Positions 33,091-41,835 of a DNA stretch of 64,000 nt are shown one piece after another. Positions within the stretch are counted from its first letter, which is position 1. Each line of letters starts with the position of its first letter. The notes beneath the pieces were generated by a model that was not told the DNA's origin, did no database searches, and saw only the letters and a list, made by a program, of their open reading frames with translations. The DNA is from Arthrobacter silvisoli (GTDB lineage: Bacteria > Actinomycetota > Actinomycetes > Actinomycetales > Micrococcaceae), in assembly GCF_003369445.1 (NCBI RefSeq), contig NZ_QRCU01000032.1:111509-175508 (forward strand), given 5' to 3'. A program made the position numbers and the translations under genes.

Positions 33091-34605
33091 TTAGGCGCCG
33101 ACGCCGGCCGGAACCTTCGCGTCGTCGTCGTCCTCTGCGTCAAGCGGCTCCCCCGAAGCGTCGCCCGGGGCCGCGGCAGCTGCCGTCGGGACCGCCGTCC
33201 GCTTGGCGTAGCGGAAATGGAAGAACACGTAGCAGGCAACCGTGAACGGGACGCCGAAGTACAGTGCCGCCACCTGCGAGGGGTCGAAGGCGATGCCGAT
33301 GATGGACCCCAAGCAGGCCACGAACGCCAGGATCGGAACGAGCGGGAAGAACGGCGCCTTGTAGGGCAGCGTGGAGAGCTCCCCGCCGCTGCGGATGAAG
33401 GCGCGCCGGTGGAAGTAGTGCGAGGCCGCGATGGACATCCACACGGCCACGGTGGCGAACCCGGCGATCGAAATGAGCACCAGGTACACGGTGGTCGGGG
33501 CCACGATGCCGCTGACCAGGGACGCCAGGCCGCCGAGGAGGCTGACCAGCAGGGCGACGAGCGGGATGCCGCGCTTGGTCAGCTTGGCGAACGCCTTGGG
33601 CGCGTGGCCTTCGTCTGCCAAGGAGAACAGCATGCGTGCGCACGAGTACAGGCCGCTGTTGCCTGCGGAGAGCAGCGCGGTGATGACCACGAAGTTCATG
33701 ATGTCCGCGGCGTAGGGGATACCGATCGCGGAGAAGACCGTGACGAAGGGGCTTTCGTCGAGGCCGGCCTTGTCGTAGGGGATGGTGGCGGCGATGACCA
33801 TGATGGCGCCGATGAAGAAGATCACCAGGCGCAGGACGGTGGTGCGCATGGCCCGCGGGATGTTCCGGGCGGGGTCCGCGGTTTCCCCGGCGGCCACGCC
33901 GATCAGTTCCGAGCCGGAGAAGGCAAAGAACACGGCCAGCACGGTGACCAGCACGCCGGTGAATCCGTTCGGGAACAGGCCGCCCGGCGTCGAGAAGTTC
34001 TCGAAGAGGTGCGGGAAGTGGCCGTCGGCCATCGGGTGGAAGCCCAGGAGCGCGGCGCCGCCCAGGATGATCAGGCCCACGACGGCGGCGACCTTGATCA
34101 TGGCGAACCAGAACTCGCTCTCGCCGAAGACGCGCGAAGAGATGGCGTTCATCGAGAACAGGACGGCGGCAAACACCAGGCACCAGATCCACACCGGGAC
34201 CTCCGGGAACCAGCGCTGCATAAGCACGCCGGCAGCCGTGAACTCCGAGCCGATCGCCACGGCCCAGGTCAGCCAGTAGAGCCAGGCGGTGGTGAAGCCG
34301 GTGGCGGGGCCGATCGAGCGGGCCGCGTAGATGTGGAACGCGCCGGACACCGGATACGCGATCGCGAGCTCGCTGAGGCAGGCCATCACCAGATAGACGA
34401 CGACGGCGCCGATCAGGTAGGCGATGACCGCACCGAGGGGTCCGGCCTGGGAGATCGTGTAGCCGGAGCTGACGAACAGTCCGGATCCGATCACGCCGCC
34501 GAGGCCGATCATGACCAGGTGGCGGGCTTCCATAGACCGCCTGAGGCCGGCTTTGGCCGGTTCTGCCGGGGTTGCCTGTGTTTCTTGGAGCGGAGCAGCG
34601 CTCAT
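33091..34605 (-). CDS. Amino acid permease (APC superfamily, AAT type)
   Basis: This permease has 504 residues and about twelve helices. The N-terminal signature reads LRRSMEARHLVMIGLGGVIG then SGLFVSSGYTI, followed by LSELAIAYPVSGAFHIYAAR. These are typical of cationic/aromatic amino acid and GABA permeases. The C-terminal tail is acidic (EPLDAEDDDDAK). The substrate is not predictable. It is a single gene with its own promoter in the 420-bp stretch to the right. Confidence 0.9.
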   Translation of the reverse strand: MSAAPLQETQATPAEPAKAGLRRSMEARHLVMIGLGGVIGSGLFVSSGYTISQAGPLGAVIAYLIGAVVVYLVMACLSELAIAYPVSGAFHIYAARSIGPATGFTTAWLYWLTWAVAIGSEFTAAGVLMQRWFPEVPVWIWCLVFAAVLFSMNAISSRVFGESEFWFAMIKVAAVVGLIILGGAALLGFHPMADGHFPHLFENFSTPGGLFPNGFTGVLVTVLAVFFAFSGSELIGVAAGETADPARNIPRAMRTTVLRLVIFFIGAIMVIAATIPYDKAGLDESPFVTVFSAIGIPYAADIMNFVVITALLSAGNSGLYSCARMLFSLADEGHAPKAFAKLTKRGIPLVALLVSLLGGLASLVSGIVAPTTVYLVLISIAGFATVAVWMSIAASHYFHRRAFIRSGGELSTLPYKAPFFPLVPILAFVACLGSIIGIAFDPSQVAALYFGVPFTVACYVFFHFRYAKRTAVPTAAAAAPGDASGEPLDAEDDDDAKVPAGVGA

Positions 34606-35027
34606 GGATCCTCCGTGGGGTTATTGCATAGGCAAAGTTGGGCGCGCAGAAAGAGCCGGGCAAACGCCGGAATCTGCGGGGTTCTGGTCTTCAGGGTATG
34701 AGGGGAGCACCCGTCCGGACCATTTCGGTGATCAAGCTAACACCGCCCGGGACGGCTCCTGAGAGCTCAGGCACATTGGCAAAGGATCGTCGCCGATGGG
34801 CAACGGGGTGGCGCCCTGAGCAACAGCTGGGCTGATGCTGGGCTGAAGCCGTTTTAAGCATCGCTTGGGTTTGGTGCTATCTTGGCCCGCTGACGATGAG
34901 CCCTGGGGTCCTGCTCTGACTGAAGCGGCCCGGTTTTCGCGCATCCGGGGACGGAAAATCACGGCCCGGATGCGCTTGGGGGCGCAAAAGGTGGGCCAGT
35001 CCAGCCAGCGCCAAGGGGTACTGTGAA
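34606..35027. other. Intergenic region, no gene seen
   Basis: This 422-bp stretch separates the leftward permease from the rightward LysR-like gene. It should hold two promoters. No convincing reading frame, RNA gene or long palindrome is seen; only short GCTGGGCTGA direct repeats occur near 34828-34848. Confidence 0.5.
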
Positions 35028-35792
35028 GTGGTGCCAGCCGACCAGGATCCCAGCCCCGCCACCGACGCCGCTCCAGTGGTGGAACCGGAGGAACCCCGCC
35101 GCGAACTCCGCTTCGCGTACGTTCCCGGGGTGATGCCGGGCAAGTGGATCCGGCGCTGGGAAGAGCGGATGCCGGATGTTCCGCTGCACGCCTTCATGTC
35201 CGACGCCGGAGCGCAGCTCTCGGTCCTGCGCGATGGTTCCGCGGACCTCAGCTTCGTCCGCTTGCCGGTGGACCAGGAAGGTTTGCACGTCATCCCGCTC
35301 TACGAGGAACAGCCCGCCGTGGTGGCGCCCAAAGGCCACGAGATCACGGTCTTCGAGGACGTGGAGCTGGCCGACCTGGCCGAGGAGAATTTCCTGGACA
35401 TCGCCGAAATGGGCGGACCGGAGATGGCCCTGCAGGTGGTGGCGTCGGGCGCCGGCCTGGTGGTCATGCCGATGCCCATGGCCCGGCACTTCAACGTCAA
35501 GGACACCGTGGCCCGCCGGCTCCACGGCGCTGAAGGAACCCGGATTGCCCTGGCCTGGCCCAAGGACGCCACGGACGAGGTGATCGAGGAATTCGTCGGC
35601 GTGGTCCGCGGCCGTACCGCCAACAGTTCGCGCCAGCCCTCGGCCAAGCAGGAGAAGCCGAAGAAGGCCCCCAAACCGGACCGCCGCGGTGGCGGCCCTT
35701 CAAGCGGCGCCAAGAAGGTAGCCCAGCGCTATGCCCCGAACCCGGACAAGGGCCGCGGCCGCGGTTCCCGGAAGAAGGGCAAGCGCCCCTGA
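35028..35792 (+). CDS. LysR-type substrate-binding domain protein lacking the HTH
   Basis: The product is 254 residues. Two adjacent GTG codons at 35028 and 35031 are possible starts. From ELRFAYVPGVMPGKWIRRWE onward it matches a LysR-type ligand domain (SVLRDGSADLSFVRLPVDQE, QVVASGAGLVVMPMPMARHF), but there is no DNA-binding helix-turn-helix before it. The C-terminus is a long basic tail (KQEKPKKAPKPDRRGGGPSS and KGRGRGSRKKGKRP) that could bind nucleic acid. It is often adjacent to a DUF5997 gene in relatives. The role is unknown. Confidence 0.82.
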   Translation: MVPADQDPSPATDAAPVVEPEEPRRELRFAYVPGVMPGKWIRRWEERMPDVPLHAFMSDAGAQLSVLRDGSADLSFVRLPVDQEGLHVIPLYEEQPAVVAPKGHEITVFEDVELADLAEENFLDIAEMGGPEMALQVVASGAGLVVMPMPMARHFNVKDTVARRLHGAEGTRIALAWPKDATDEVIEEFVGVVRGRTANSSRQPSAKQEKPKKAPKPDRRGGGPSSGAKKVAQRYAPNPDKGRGRGSRKKGKRP

Positions 35793-35856
35793 CGTCCGGG
35801 AAGTAGTTCCCGGAGCTCGTCAGTCATTGCGTCCAGCAAGTCGGGGAAGCGCGCTG

Positions 35857-36003
35857 GTGGATGAAGGGCTGAACATCATGGACGTGCCATCGGAAACCGG
35901 CCTGTGGGGCTGGCGTAGGCTGCCATCCCAGCCCACGGCGTCCGCGGTCTTTCCGGACGAGGGCGGATATGACATTTCCGTCAACTGCCAGTGCGCCATG
36001 TGA
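35857..36003 (+). CDS. Small peptide with Gly-Gly and CxC tail (candidate precursor peptide)
   Basis: GTG at 35857 or ATG at 35878 opens a frame ending at 36003, giving 48 or 41 residues. AAGGG lies 9 bases before the ATG; GGGGAAG precedes the GTG. The ATG form starts MDVPSETGLWGWRRLPSQPT and ends DEGGYDISVNCQCAM. About 80 percent of third codon positions are G or C, as expected for coding DNA here. A charged front, a Gly-Gly and a short two-Cys tail are reminiscent of secreted or modified peptide precursors. It is immediately upstream of a P-loop protein and an exporter-like protein. No known family is recognised. Confidence 0.5.
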   Translation: MDEGLNIMDVPSETGLWGWRRLPSQPTASAVFPDEGGYDISVNCQCAM

Positions 36004-36095
36004 CTAAGCGTGTCACAATTGCTTCTCGGGGCTGGGAATAATCTCTGTCCGGCCAAGGAAGCTGTTCATACGGGCAACCGGATTGGGGCACTGCA

Positions 36096-37238
36096 ATGAC
36101 GTTGATGGTCGGTTGTCCAAGTGACAAAGCAGTTCCCTCGGCGGAACGGAGCGGGACCACGCAAACGGTCCCGCTTGACGGTGCGCGCCTGGGCCGGGCA
36201 AAGAAGGCTTACACCACCCGCTTTCTCGCAGGGCAATTGGAGCGCAGCGCCGAGGGATTCAGTTTGCTCGCCGGTGCAGGTGTTGTCCCCGCCGCCGGGG
36301 ATATCGTGCTCGCCCGGGTACTCGAGATCGGTCAGCACCAGCGCCTTGAGAGCCCGGCATCCCGCCGGCAGATGCTTTTCCCAGGGGACGAAATCCTCGT
36401 GGCGTACGGCCACCGTTACGCCCCGGACCAGTTCTTGGCCGAGGTGCCGGAAACGCTCGGGCCCTGCCACCTGATCGCGGCCGGGGGACTCGCGGGCCAG
36501 GTTGTTGCCCAGCATGCATCCATGGATGAGCCGACGGCGATTGAGGTGCTTGGCCTGCTGACCGACTCAGACGGCACGGTCACGCTGGGCCGCCTCGCGC
36601 CGCACCGGGTCCGGTCCTGGCCTGGCGGGCTGCCCACGCGGCCTCCGGTCATCGCGGTCCTTGGCACCTCCATGAACTCAGGCAAGTCGACCACCCTGGG
36701 CTGTCTGGTCAACGGCTTGGTCAACGCGGGCTTGACTGTATCGGCCGGGAAGGCGACAGGCACTGGTGCGGGAAACGATTCGCGGCTTTTCGCGGATGCC
36801 GGCGCCTCCCGCGTCCTGGACTTCACGGATTTCGGGTTCCCGACCACCTTCAACTGCGAGTATGAGCTTGTCCGTGACCTGTTGCCGAGCCTGGTGGATG
36901 CCTTGAGCAGCGCCGATACCGACGTTGTGGTGGTGGAGATCGCAGACGGCCTGTACCAGGGCGAAACGCGGAGGCTCCTGGCAGACCCGGTCTTCCGGGA
37001 AACAGTGGATCAAGTGGTCTTCTCCGCAGCCGACGCACTGGGGGCGACGGCCGGCCTTCAACTTCTCCACAATGCAGGGCTGACTGTGGGCGCGGTGTCC
37101 GGCCGACTGACTGCCTCGCCCCTTGCGAGCGGCGAGGCCGCCGCCGTCCTGCCCGTTCAGGTGATTGACACTTACGATCTGTGTGGGGCGAACGTGGCGA
37201 TGGGCCTCCTTCCGCGGCGCCACTGGCCCCTCCAGTGA
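36096..37238 (+). CDS. P-loop NTPase (SIMIBI class, DUF1611/MobB-like), function unknown
   Basis: The product is 380 residues. An N-terminal beta-rich domain (about 25-175) precedes a P-loop domain that begins VIAVLGTSMNSGKSTTLGCL (Walker A 190-199), followed by GKATGTGAGNDSRLFADAGA and a DVVVVEIADGLYQGETRRLL segment resembling the acidic motif of DUF1611/MobB-like proteins. It may use ATP or GTP to activate or shuttle a small molecule or metal. It overlaps the exporter-like gene by 4 bases (GTGA), implying a joint function, and lies 92 bp after the small peptide gene. Confidence 0.8.
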   Translation: MTLMVGCPSDKAVPSAERSGTTQTVPLDGARLGRAKKAYTTRFLAGQLERSAEGFSLLAGAGVVPAAGDIVLARVLEIGQHQRLESPASRRQMLFPGDEILVAYGHRYAPDQFLAEVPETLGPCHLIAAGGLAGQVVAQHASMDEPTAIEVLGLLTDSDGTVTLGRLAPHRVRSWPGGLPTRPPVIAVLGTSMNSGKSTTLGCLVNGLVNAGLTVSAGKATGTGAGNDSRLFADAGASRVLDFTDFGFPTTFNCEYELVRDLLPSLVDALSSADTDVVVVEIADGLYQGETRRLLADPVFRETVDQVVFSAADALGATAGLQLLHNAGLTVGAVSGRLTASPLASGEAAAVLPVQVIDTYDLCGANVAMGLLPRRHWPLQ

Positions 37239-38869
37239 CATCTTCGGCGCAACCGCTTGTCCGCGGAACGGCGGGGTCCACGGGGCTCCCCGCGTTCCTG
37301 GCCGGTCCGCGCCGATGGATGTTCTTCCTTCTGGTGCTTTCAGGCGCCGCGGGTGCTGCCCTCGCCGGAACCATGGCCTGGATGATGACTCTCTTGCTTG
37401 GCCAGGCGGCGCCGGACGTCCGGATCGGTGCTGTGGTGGTGTTGTTCCTCGGCGCCCACGCGGTCGGTGCACTCCGCGTCGCGGAGCGTACGGTGGCCGA
37501 AAGACTGGGCCAGCATTACGCCAATGAAATCCGCACCGGACTCCTGGCCTCGGCGCTTCTGGGGACGCAACGGACCTCGATCGGCATCACGATTGCCCGG
37601 ACCACGAACGACGTCAGCAGCTTACGGAACTGGATCACCATGGGTCTCGCGCCCCTTGCGGCCGGTGTCCCGCTGCTATCGGGGACAGCCGCGGCACTCT
37701 GGCTACTGTCGCCAGTGCTGGCCCTGGCCGCCGTCGGACCGCTCTGTATCCTCACCTTTTTCCTCGCCTGGCTCGCCAAGCCGGCTTTCGCGAGGTCCAG
37801 GATCCTGAGAAAGCGGCGCGGCCGCTTGGCCGCGCAGGTGGCCGATACAGTCGCAGCCTCGTCCGCAATTCGCGCAGCCGGAGGAGAAATGCGCGAAATC
37901 CGCAGGATCCAGCGCATGGGCCTCGACGTCGCCGACGCCGCCGTTTCACGGGCAAGAGTGGCCGGCAGCATCCGCGGCGCCGCCGCCGTCGCGGCTTCCC
38001 TCACCGCCGTGGCAGTTGCCGCCGCCGGGGCGTTCACAGGAACAGACACGGCGACGATCGCCGCGGCCCTGACCGTCGTAGGGCTCATTTCCACTCCGGT
38101 GACGGACCTGGGCCGCGTCGTGGAGTACAGACAGAGCTACCGCGCCGCCAGACGGATACTGGTCCCGGCGCTCGTGGTCCCGCAGGTGGAAAAAGGACCG
38201 GCGTGGGTCGCGAAGCCCGGCGCCGGAACGGTGCGGTTCTGCCTGGCAGGCCAGGGGGCGCCTTCGGAAAGCTCCGGCCTGCTGGTCCTCCCCGGGCAGC
38301 GCCTGCTTGTCCGGTCCTCGGACCCTGGCTGCGTTGACGGCTTTTTCGAGGCCCTGCTGGGGATCCGGGCGGAACCCGGAGCCCATGCCTGGATCGACGG
38401 GCGCCATCTTGCATCGGCTCCGGGCCGGAAGCGGCGTGAACTGGTGGGATATGCTGCCGGCGGCGCGCCCCTGGAGCGTGGAAGCATCGCCCGTGCGGTG
38501 CGTTACCGCCGGCCGGACCTGCCCGGCGCCGTCGCGGCCGAAGCGTTGTCGGCCGTCGGACTCGGGGCGGTGCTGGAGCGCCTCCCGGAGGGTGAGCGGA
38601 CGGTGCTGCGGCATGGCGGCGAACCCCTGGGCGCGGCGGCTCGGGGACGTTTGCAGATTGCCCGCGCGATGCTGGGGCAGCCGCCCCTGCTCATGCTCAA
38701 CCGGATTGACAAGGATTTGGACGGCGACGGGACCAGGATGCTGGCCGGGCTGCTGGAGGCGTACCCGGGCGTGGTTGTCATTGCCACTGACACCCCGGAA
38801 CTGCGTGCCTTGTGCACCGTCGGCTGGAATCTCGACGATGGCGCAGCGGACGGCCATGAGACCGCCTGA
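37235..38869 (+). CDS. ABC-exporter-like membrane protein with degenerate nucleotide-binding domain
   Basis: The GTG at 37235 is preferred (GTGA overlap with the upstream gene); an ATG at 37181 would overlap by 58 bp. The 544 residues contain a six-helix exporter-type membrane domain (about 25-310, with GLAPLAAGVPLLSGTAAALW) and a C-terminal ATPase-like region. Where Walker A is expected there is LLVRSSDPGCVDGFFEALLG, without GxxGxGKS/T. The signature region is GGEPLGAAARGRLQIARAML rather than LSGGQ, and Walker B is LLMLNRID, with Asn-Arg in place of Asp-Glu. It is therefore unlikely to hydrolyse ATP itself. Confidence 0.85.
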   Translation: MTSSAQPLVRGTAGSTGLPAFLAGPRRWMFFLLVLSGAAGAALAGTMAWMMTLLLGQAAPDVRIGAVVVLFLGAHAVGALRVAERTVAERLGQHYANEIRTGLLASALLGTQRTSIGITIARTTNDVSSLRNWITMGLAPLAAGVPLLSGTAAALWLLSPVLALAAVGPLCILTFFLAWLAKPAFARSRILRKRRGRLAAQVADTVAASSAIRAAGGEMREIRRIQRMGLDVADAAVSRARVAGSIRGAAAVAASLTAVAVAAAGAFTGTDTATIAAALTVVGLISTPVTDLGRVVEYRQSYRAARRILVPALVVPQVEKGPAWVAKPGAGTVRFCLAGQGAPSESSGLLVLPGQRLLVRSSDPGCVDGFFEALLGIRAEPGAHAWIDGRHLASAPGRKRRELVGYAAGGAPLERGSIARAVRYRRPDLPGAVAAEALSAVGLGAVLERLPEGERTVLRHGGEPLGAAARGRLQIARAMLGQPPLLMLNRIDKDLDGDGTRMLAGLLEAYPGVVVIATDTPELRALCTVGWNLDDGAADGHETA

Positions 38870-38878
38870 GCGTGCCCG

Positions 38879-39547
38879 CTACTCCCCGTGCACCGTCAGT
38901 TGCTGCTCTTCCGAGCGGTTGAGGTAGCCGAGCAGCAGTTCGCCGGCCCGCTCCAGTTCGCCGGCTTCGAGGGCGGCGCAGATGGCCTCGTTCTCCTCGA
39001 GCCAGGCGCTGTAGAAGTGCGCGTCCGAGGTGGCTTTGTGGAAGTACAGGCGCATCTCGGCCAGGACGTGCCTCATGATCGTGTCCAGCCGCTTGCTTTC
39101 GGCCAGGGCCACGATGGCGCCGTGGAAATGCTGGTTGGCGCTGCCCAGGGCGTCGTTGTCGTCGGCCGCGGCCGCGCGCTTGCCCTCGTCGACGGCGGCA
39201 CGGACTGCCGCTACCCGCTCGGCGCTCCCGCCGCCGCGGATCGAGCTGACCTCGATGGCCCGGCGCACGGTGTAGAGATCGTGGATGTCGCCGGCTTCGA
39301 GGGTGGCTACGAAGACGCCGCGGTTGGGCTGGCGGACCACGAGCCGTTCGCTGGCGAGCTCGGCAAAGGCCTCCCGCACGGTGTTCCGCGAGACGCCCAG
39401 GTCTTCGGCAATCGTGGCCTCGGTGAGCCGGGCGCCGGGGAGGAGCATGCCTTCGGCGAGCTGGTAACGCAGTTCTTCGGCCACGCGTTCGGCCACGGAC
39501 GGCACGGCGACGCGAACGCGGGCGCTGCCGGTCTGGGTAGGTGCCAT
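38879..39547 (-). CDS. GntR-family (FCD subfamily) transcriptional regulator
   Basis: This regulator has 222 residues. The winged HTH is at about 17-80 (VAERVAEELRYQLAEGMLLP, LTEATIAEDLGVSRNTVREA, LVVRQPNRGVFVA). The all-helical FCD domain follows (DIHDLYTVRRAIEVSSIR, NQHFHGAIVALAESKRLD), with His residues in the usual metal/ligand positions. It is divergent from the PxpA operon and probably represses it until its organic-acid ligand, such as 5-oxoproline, is present. Confidence 0.9.
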   Translation of the reverse strand: MAPTQTGSARVRVAVPSVAERVAEELRYQLAEGMLLPGARLTEATIAEDLGVSRNTVREAFAELASERLVVRQPNRGVFVATLEAGDIHDLYTVRRAIEVSSIRGGGSAERVAAVRAAVDEGKRAAAADDNDALGSANQHFHGAIVALAESKRLDTIMRHVLAEMRLYFHKATSDAHFYSAWLEENEAICAALEAGELERAGELLLGYLNRSEEQQLTVHGE

Positions 39548-39572
39548 GACATGAATTTACATGATCGTCACA

Positions 39573-39602
39573 TCTTCGGATCGAAGAATCGTTGAACAAT
39601 TC
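39573..39602. promoter_or_regulatory. Overlapping inverted repeats in the GntR/pxpA divergent promoter
   Basis: TCTTCGGATCGAAGA (39573-39587) and GAATCGTTGAACAATTC (39586-39602) are near-perfect palindromes. The second has 7 of 8 matching arm bases. They sit between the two divergent starts and are the likely GntR operators. Confidence 0.6.
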
Positions 39603-39653
39603 GACAATGTAGTGCATCCTAGATGGACCACATCCAATGAGATAGGGATCACA

Positions 39654-40412
39654 ATGGCAAGCATCGACCTGAACAGCGACGTCGGGGAGTCCTTCGGACG
39701 CTGGACCCTCGGCGACGATTCCGCGATGTTCGACTCCGTTTCCAGCGCCAACGTGGCGTGCGGTTTCCACGCCGGCGACCCCAGCGTCATCCGGGCCACC
39801 AGCGCGAAGGCGGTCCAGGCCGGCGTCGTGATCGGTGCGCATGTGGGTTACCGGGACCTGGCGGGCTTCGGCCGCCGCTTCCTGGATGTCGATCCCGCCG
39901 AACTGGCCGACGACGTCGTGTACCAGATCGGCGCGCTGCAAGCCCTGGCGGCCACCGCCGGAGCCCGGGTGAAGTACGTGAAGCCGCACGGCGGCCTGTA
40001 CAACGCGATCGTCAAGCACACCGCCCAGGCCCAGGCCGTCGTCGACGCCGTCAAGGCAGTGGACCCGAGCCTGCCGATCCTCGGACTTCCCGGCTCGGAG
40101 GTCCTGCGCCTGGCCGAGAAGGCCGGGCTGCGGGCAGTGACCGAAGCGTTCGCCGACCGCGCCTACAACCCGGACGGAACGCTCGTGCAGCGCACCCTGC
40201 CGGGGGCCGTGTTGCACGACCCCGCGGAGGTTGCCGAGCATGTACTGCGGATGGCCACCGAACAGCGGATCATGGCAATTGACGGCACCATCCTCAATGT
40301 CCGCGCGGAAAGCATCTGCGTGCATGGTGACTCACCGGGCGCCGTGGCCATGGCCACCGCCGTGAAGTCCGCCCTCAGCGACGCCGGCGTCAGCATCGCC
40401 TCCTTCGCCTGA
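39654..40412 (+). CDS. pxpA: LamB/YcsF family 5-oxoprolinase subunit A
   Basis: The protein has 252 residues from the ATG at 39654 ([20 protein letters not shown]), which is the invariant family N-terminus. Other motifs are [55 protein letters not shown] and [17 protein letters not shown]. PxpA with PxpB and PxpC opens 5-oxoproline to glutamate using ATP. It is the first gene of the operon and is divergent from the GntR regulator. Confidence 0.95.
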   Translation: MASIDLNSDVGESFGRWTLGDDSAMFDSVSSANVACGFHAGDPSVIRATSAKAVQAGVVIGAHVGYRDLAGFGRRFLDVDPAELADDVVYQIGALQALAATAGARVKYVKPHGGLYNAIVKHTAQAQAVVDAVKAVDPSLPILGLPGSEVLRLAEKAGLRAVTEAFADRAYNPDGTLVQRTLPGAVLHDPAEVAEHVLRMATEQRIMAIDGTILNVRAESICVHGDSPGAVAMATAVKSALSDAGVSIASFA

Positions 40413-40467
40413 ACCCCGTTCGCAAACCCCAATCCCCAGCAACACCCTCATCCCCCGGAGGAAAACA

Positions 40468-41802
40468 ATGACCAGCATCAACAAGGCACGTGCCGTGACA
40501 AGGAAGCCACCGGCTGGCGCCCTCAAGGCCTACGTCGCCAGCCTCACCGGCACCTCGCTCGAGTACTACGACTTCGCCATCTACTCCGTAGCCTCGGCCC
40601 TCGTGTTCCCCAAGATCTTCTTCCCGTCCGGCGACGAGTTCGTGGGCCTGCTCCTCTCCTTCTCCGCCTTCGCCGTGGGCTACCTGGCCCGCCCGATCGG
40701 CGGCGTGGTGTTCGGCCGGCTCGGCGACAAGATCGGCCGCAAGTACGTGCTGGTCTTCACGCTCGTGCTCATCGGCCTTGCCACCGTCCTCATCGGTGCG
40801 CTGCCGGACTACAGCATGATCGGCATCGCGGCCCCCACCATCCTGGTGATGCTGCGCCTGGCCCAGGGCGTCGGCGTCGGCGGCGAATGGGGCGGCGCGG
40901 TGCTGCTCTCCAGCGAGTTCGGCGATCCCACCAAGCGCGGCTTCTGGTCCTCCGCGGCCCAGATCGGCCCGCCCGCCGGCAACCTGCTGGCCAACGGCGT
41001 CCTGGCCGTCCTCGCCGCCTCCCTCAGCAACGAAGCCTTCCTCTCCTGGGGCTGGCGCGTGGCCTTCCTCTCCTCCGCCGTGCTGGTTGCCTTCGGCCTG
41101 CTGATCCGCCTCAAGCTTGAGGAAACCCCGGTCTTCAAGGCCATCCAGGCCCACGGCGACCGGCCCAAGGCCCCCATCAAGGAGGTCTTCGCCACCCAAC
41201 CCAAGGCACTTATCTCCGCCGCCCTGTCCCGCGTCTGCCCCGACATCCTGTACGCCCTGTTCACCGTGTTCGTGGCCGTCTACGCCACCAAGCAACTGGG
41301 CATGACCACCGGCAACGTGCTCGCCGCCATCCTGATCGGCTCCGCCTTCCAGCTGTTCCTGATCCCGCTGGCCGGCGCAGCGACGGACCGCTTCAACCGC
41401 CGCCTCGTCTACGGCATCACCGCCGCCGCCACGGCCGCGTTCATCCCGCTGTTCTTCCTGATGATCCAGGGCAAATCCGTGGTGATGCTGACCATCGGCG
41501 TGGTGATCGGCTTGGCGCTGCACGCTTTCATGTACGGTCCGCAGGCCGCCTACATCACCGAACAGTTCCCGGCCCGCCTCCGCTACGCGGGCAGTTCCCT
41601 GGCCTACACCTTGGCCGGCGTGATCGGCGGCGCCGTGGCGCCGATCATCTTCACCGCGCTCTACGGTGCCGCCTCCGGCGGCTGGTGGCTGATCGCCATC
41701 TACCTGCTGGCAGCCTCCGTGGTGACTATCGTGGGCCTGCTCATCGGCCGCGACCCGCAGCCGGAAGAAGATGTCCGGCTCCTGCAGGACGCCCAGGCCT
41801 GA
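40468..41802 (+). CDS. MFS transporter, metabolite:H+ symporter type
   Basis: This transporter has 444 residues and twelve helices. It starts with the MHS-family pattern GTSLEYYDFAIYSVASALVF, then YLARPIGGVVFGRLGDKIGR (the MFS loop 2-3 motif) and LRLAQGVGVGGEWGGAVLLS. Relatives carry proline/betaine, shikimate or organic acids. Its place between pxpA and the fused pxpBC gene suggests uptake of 5-oxoproline or another lactam. GGAGG precedes the ATG. Confidence 0.92.
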   Translation: MTSINKARAVTRKPPAGALKAYVASLTGTSLEYYDFAIYSVASALVFPKIFFPSGDEFVGLLLSFSAFAVGYLARPIGGVVFGRLGDKIGRKYVLVFTLVLIGLATVLIGALPDYSMIGIAAPTILVMLRLAQGVGVGGEWGGAVLLSSEFGDPTKRGFWSSAAQIGPPAGNLLANGVLAVLAASLSNEAFLSWGWRVAFLSSAVLVAFGLLIRLKLEETPVFKAIQAHGDRPKAPIKEVFATQPKALISAALSRVCPDILYALFTVFVAVYATKQLGMTTGNVLAAILIGSAFQLFLIPLAGAATDRFNRRLVYGITAAATAAFIPLFFLMIQGKSVVMLTIGVVIGLALHAFMYGPQAAYITEQFPARLRYAGSSLAYTLAGVIGGAVAPIIFTALYGAASGGWWLIAIYLLAASVVTIVGLLIGRDPQPEEDVRLLQDAQA

Positions 41803-41835
41803 GCGGCCGCCCCAGCTGAACCGAGTGAGGAAGCG

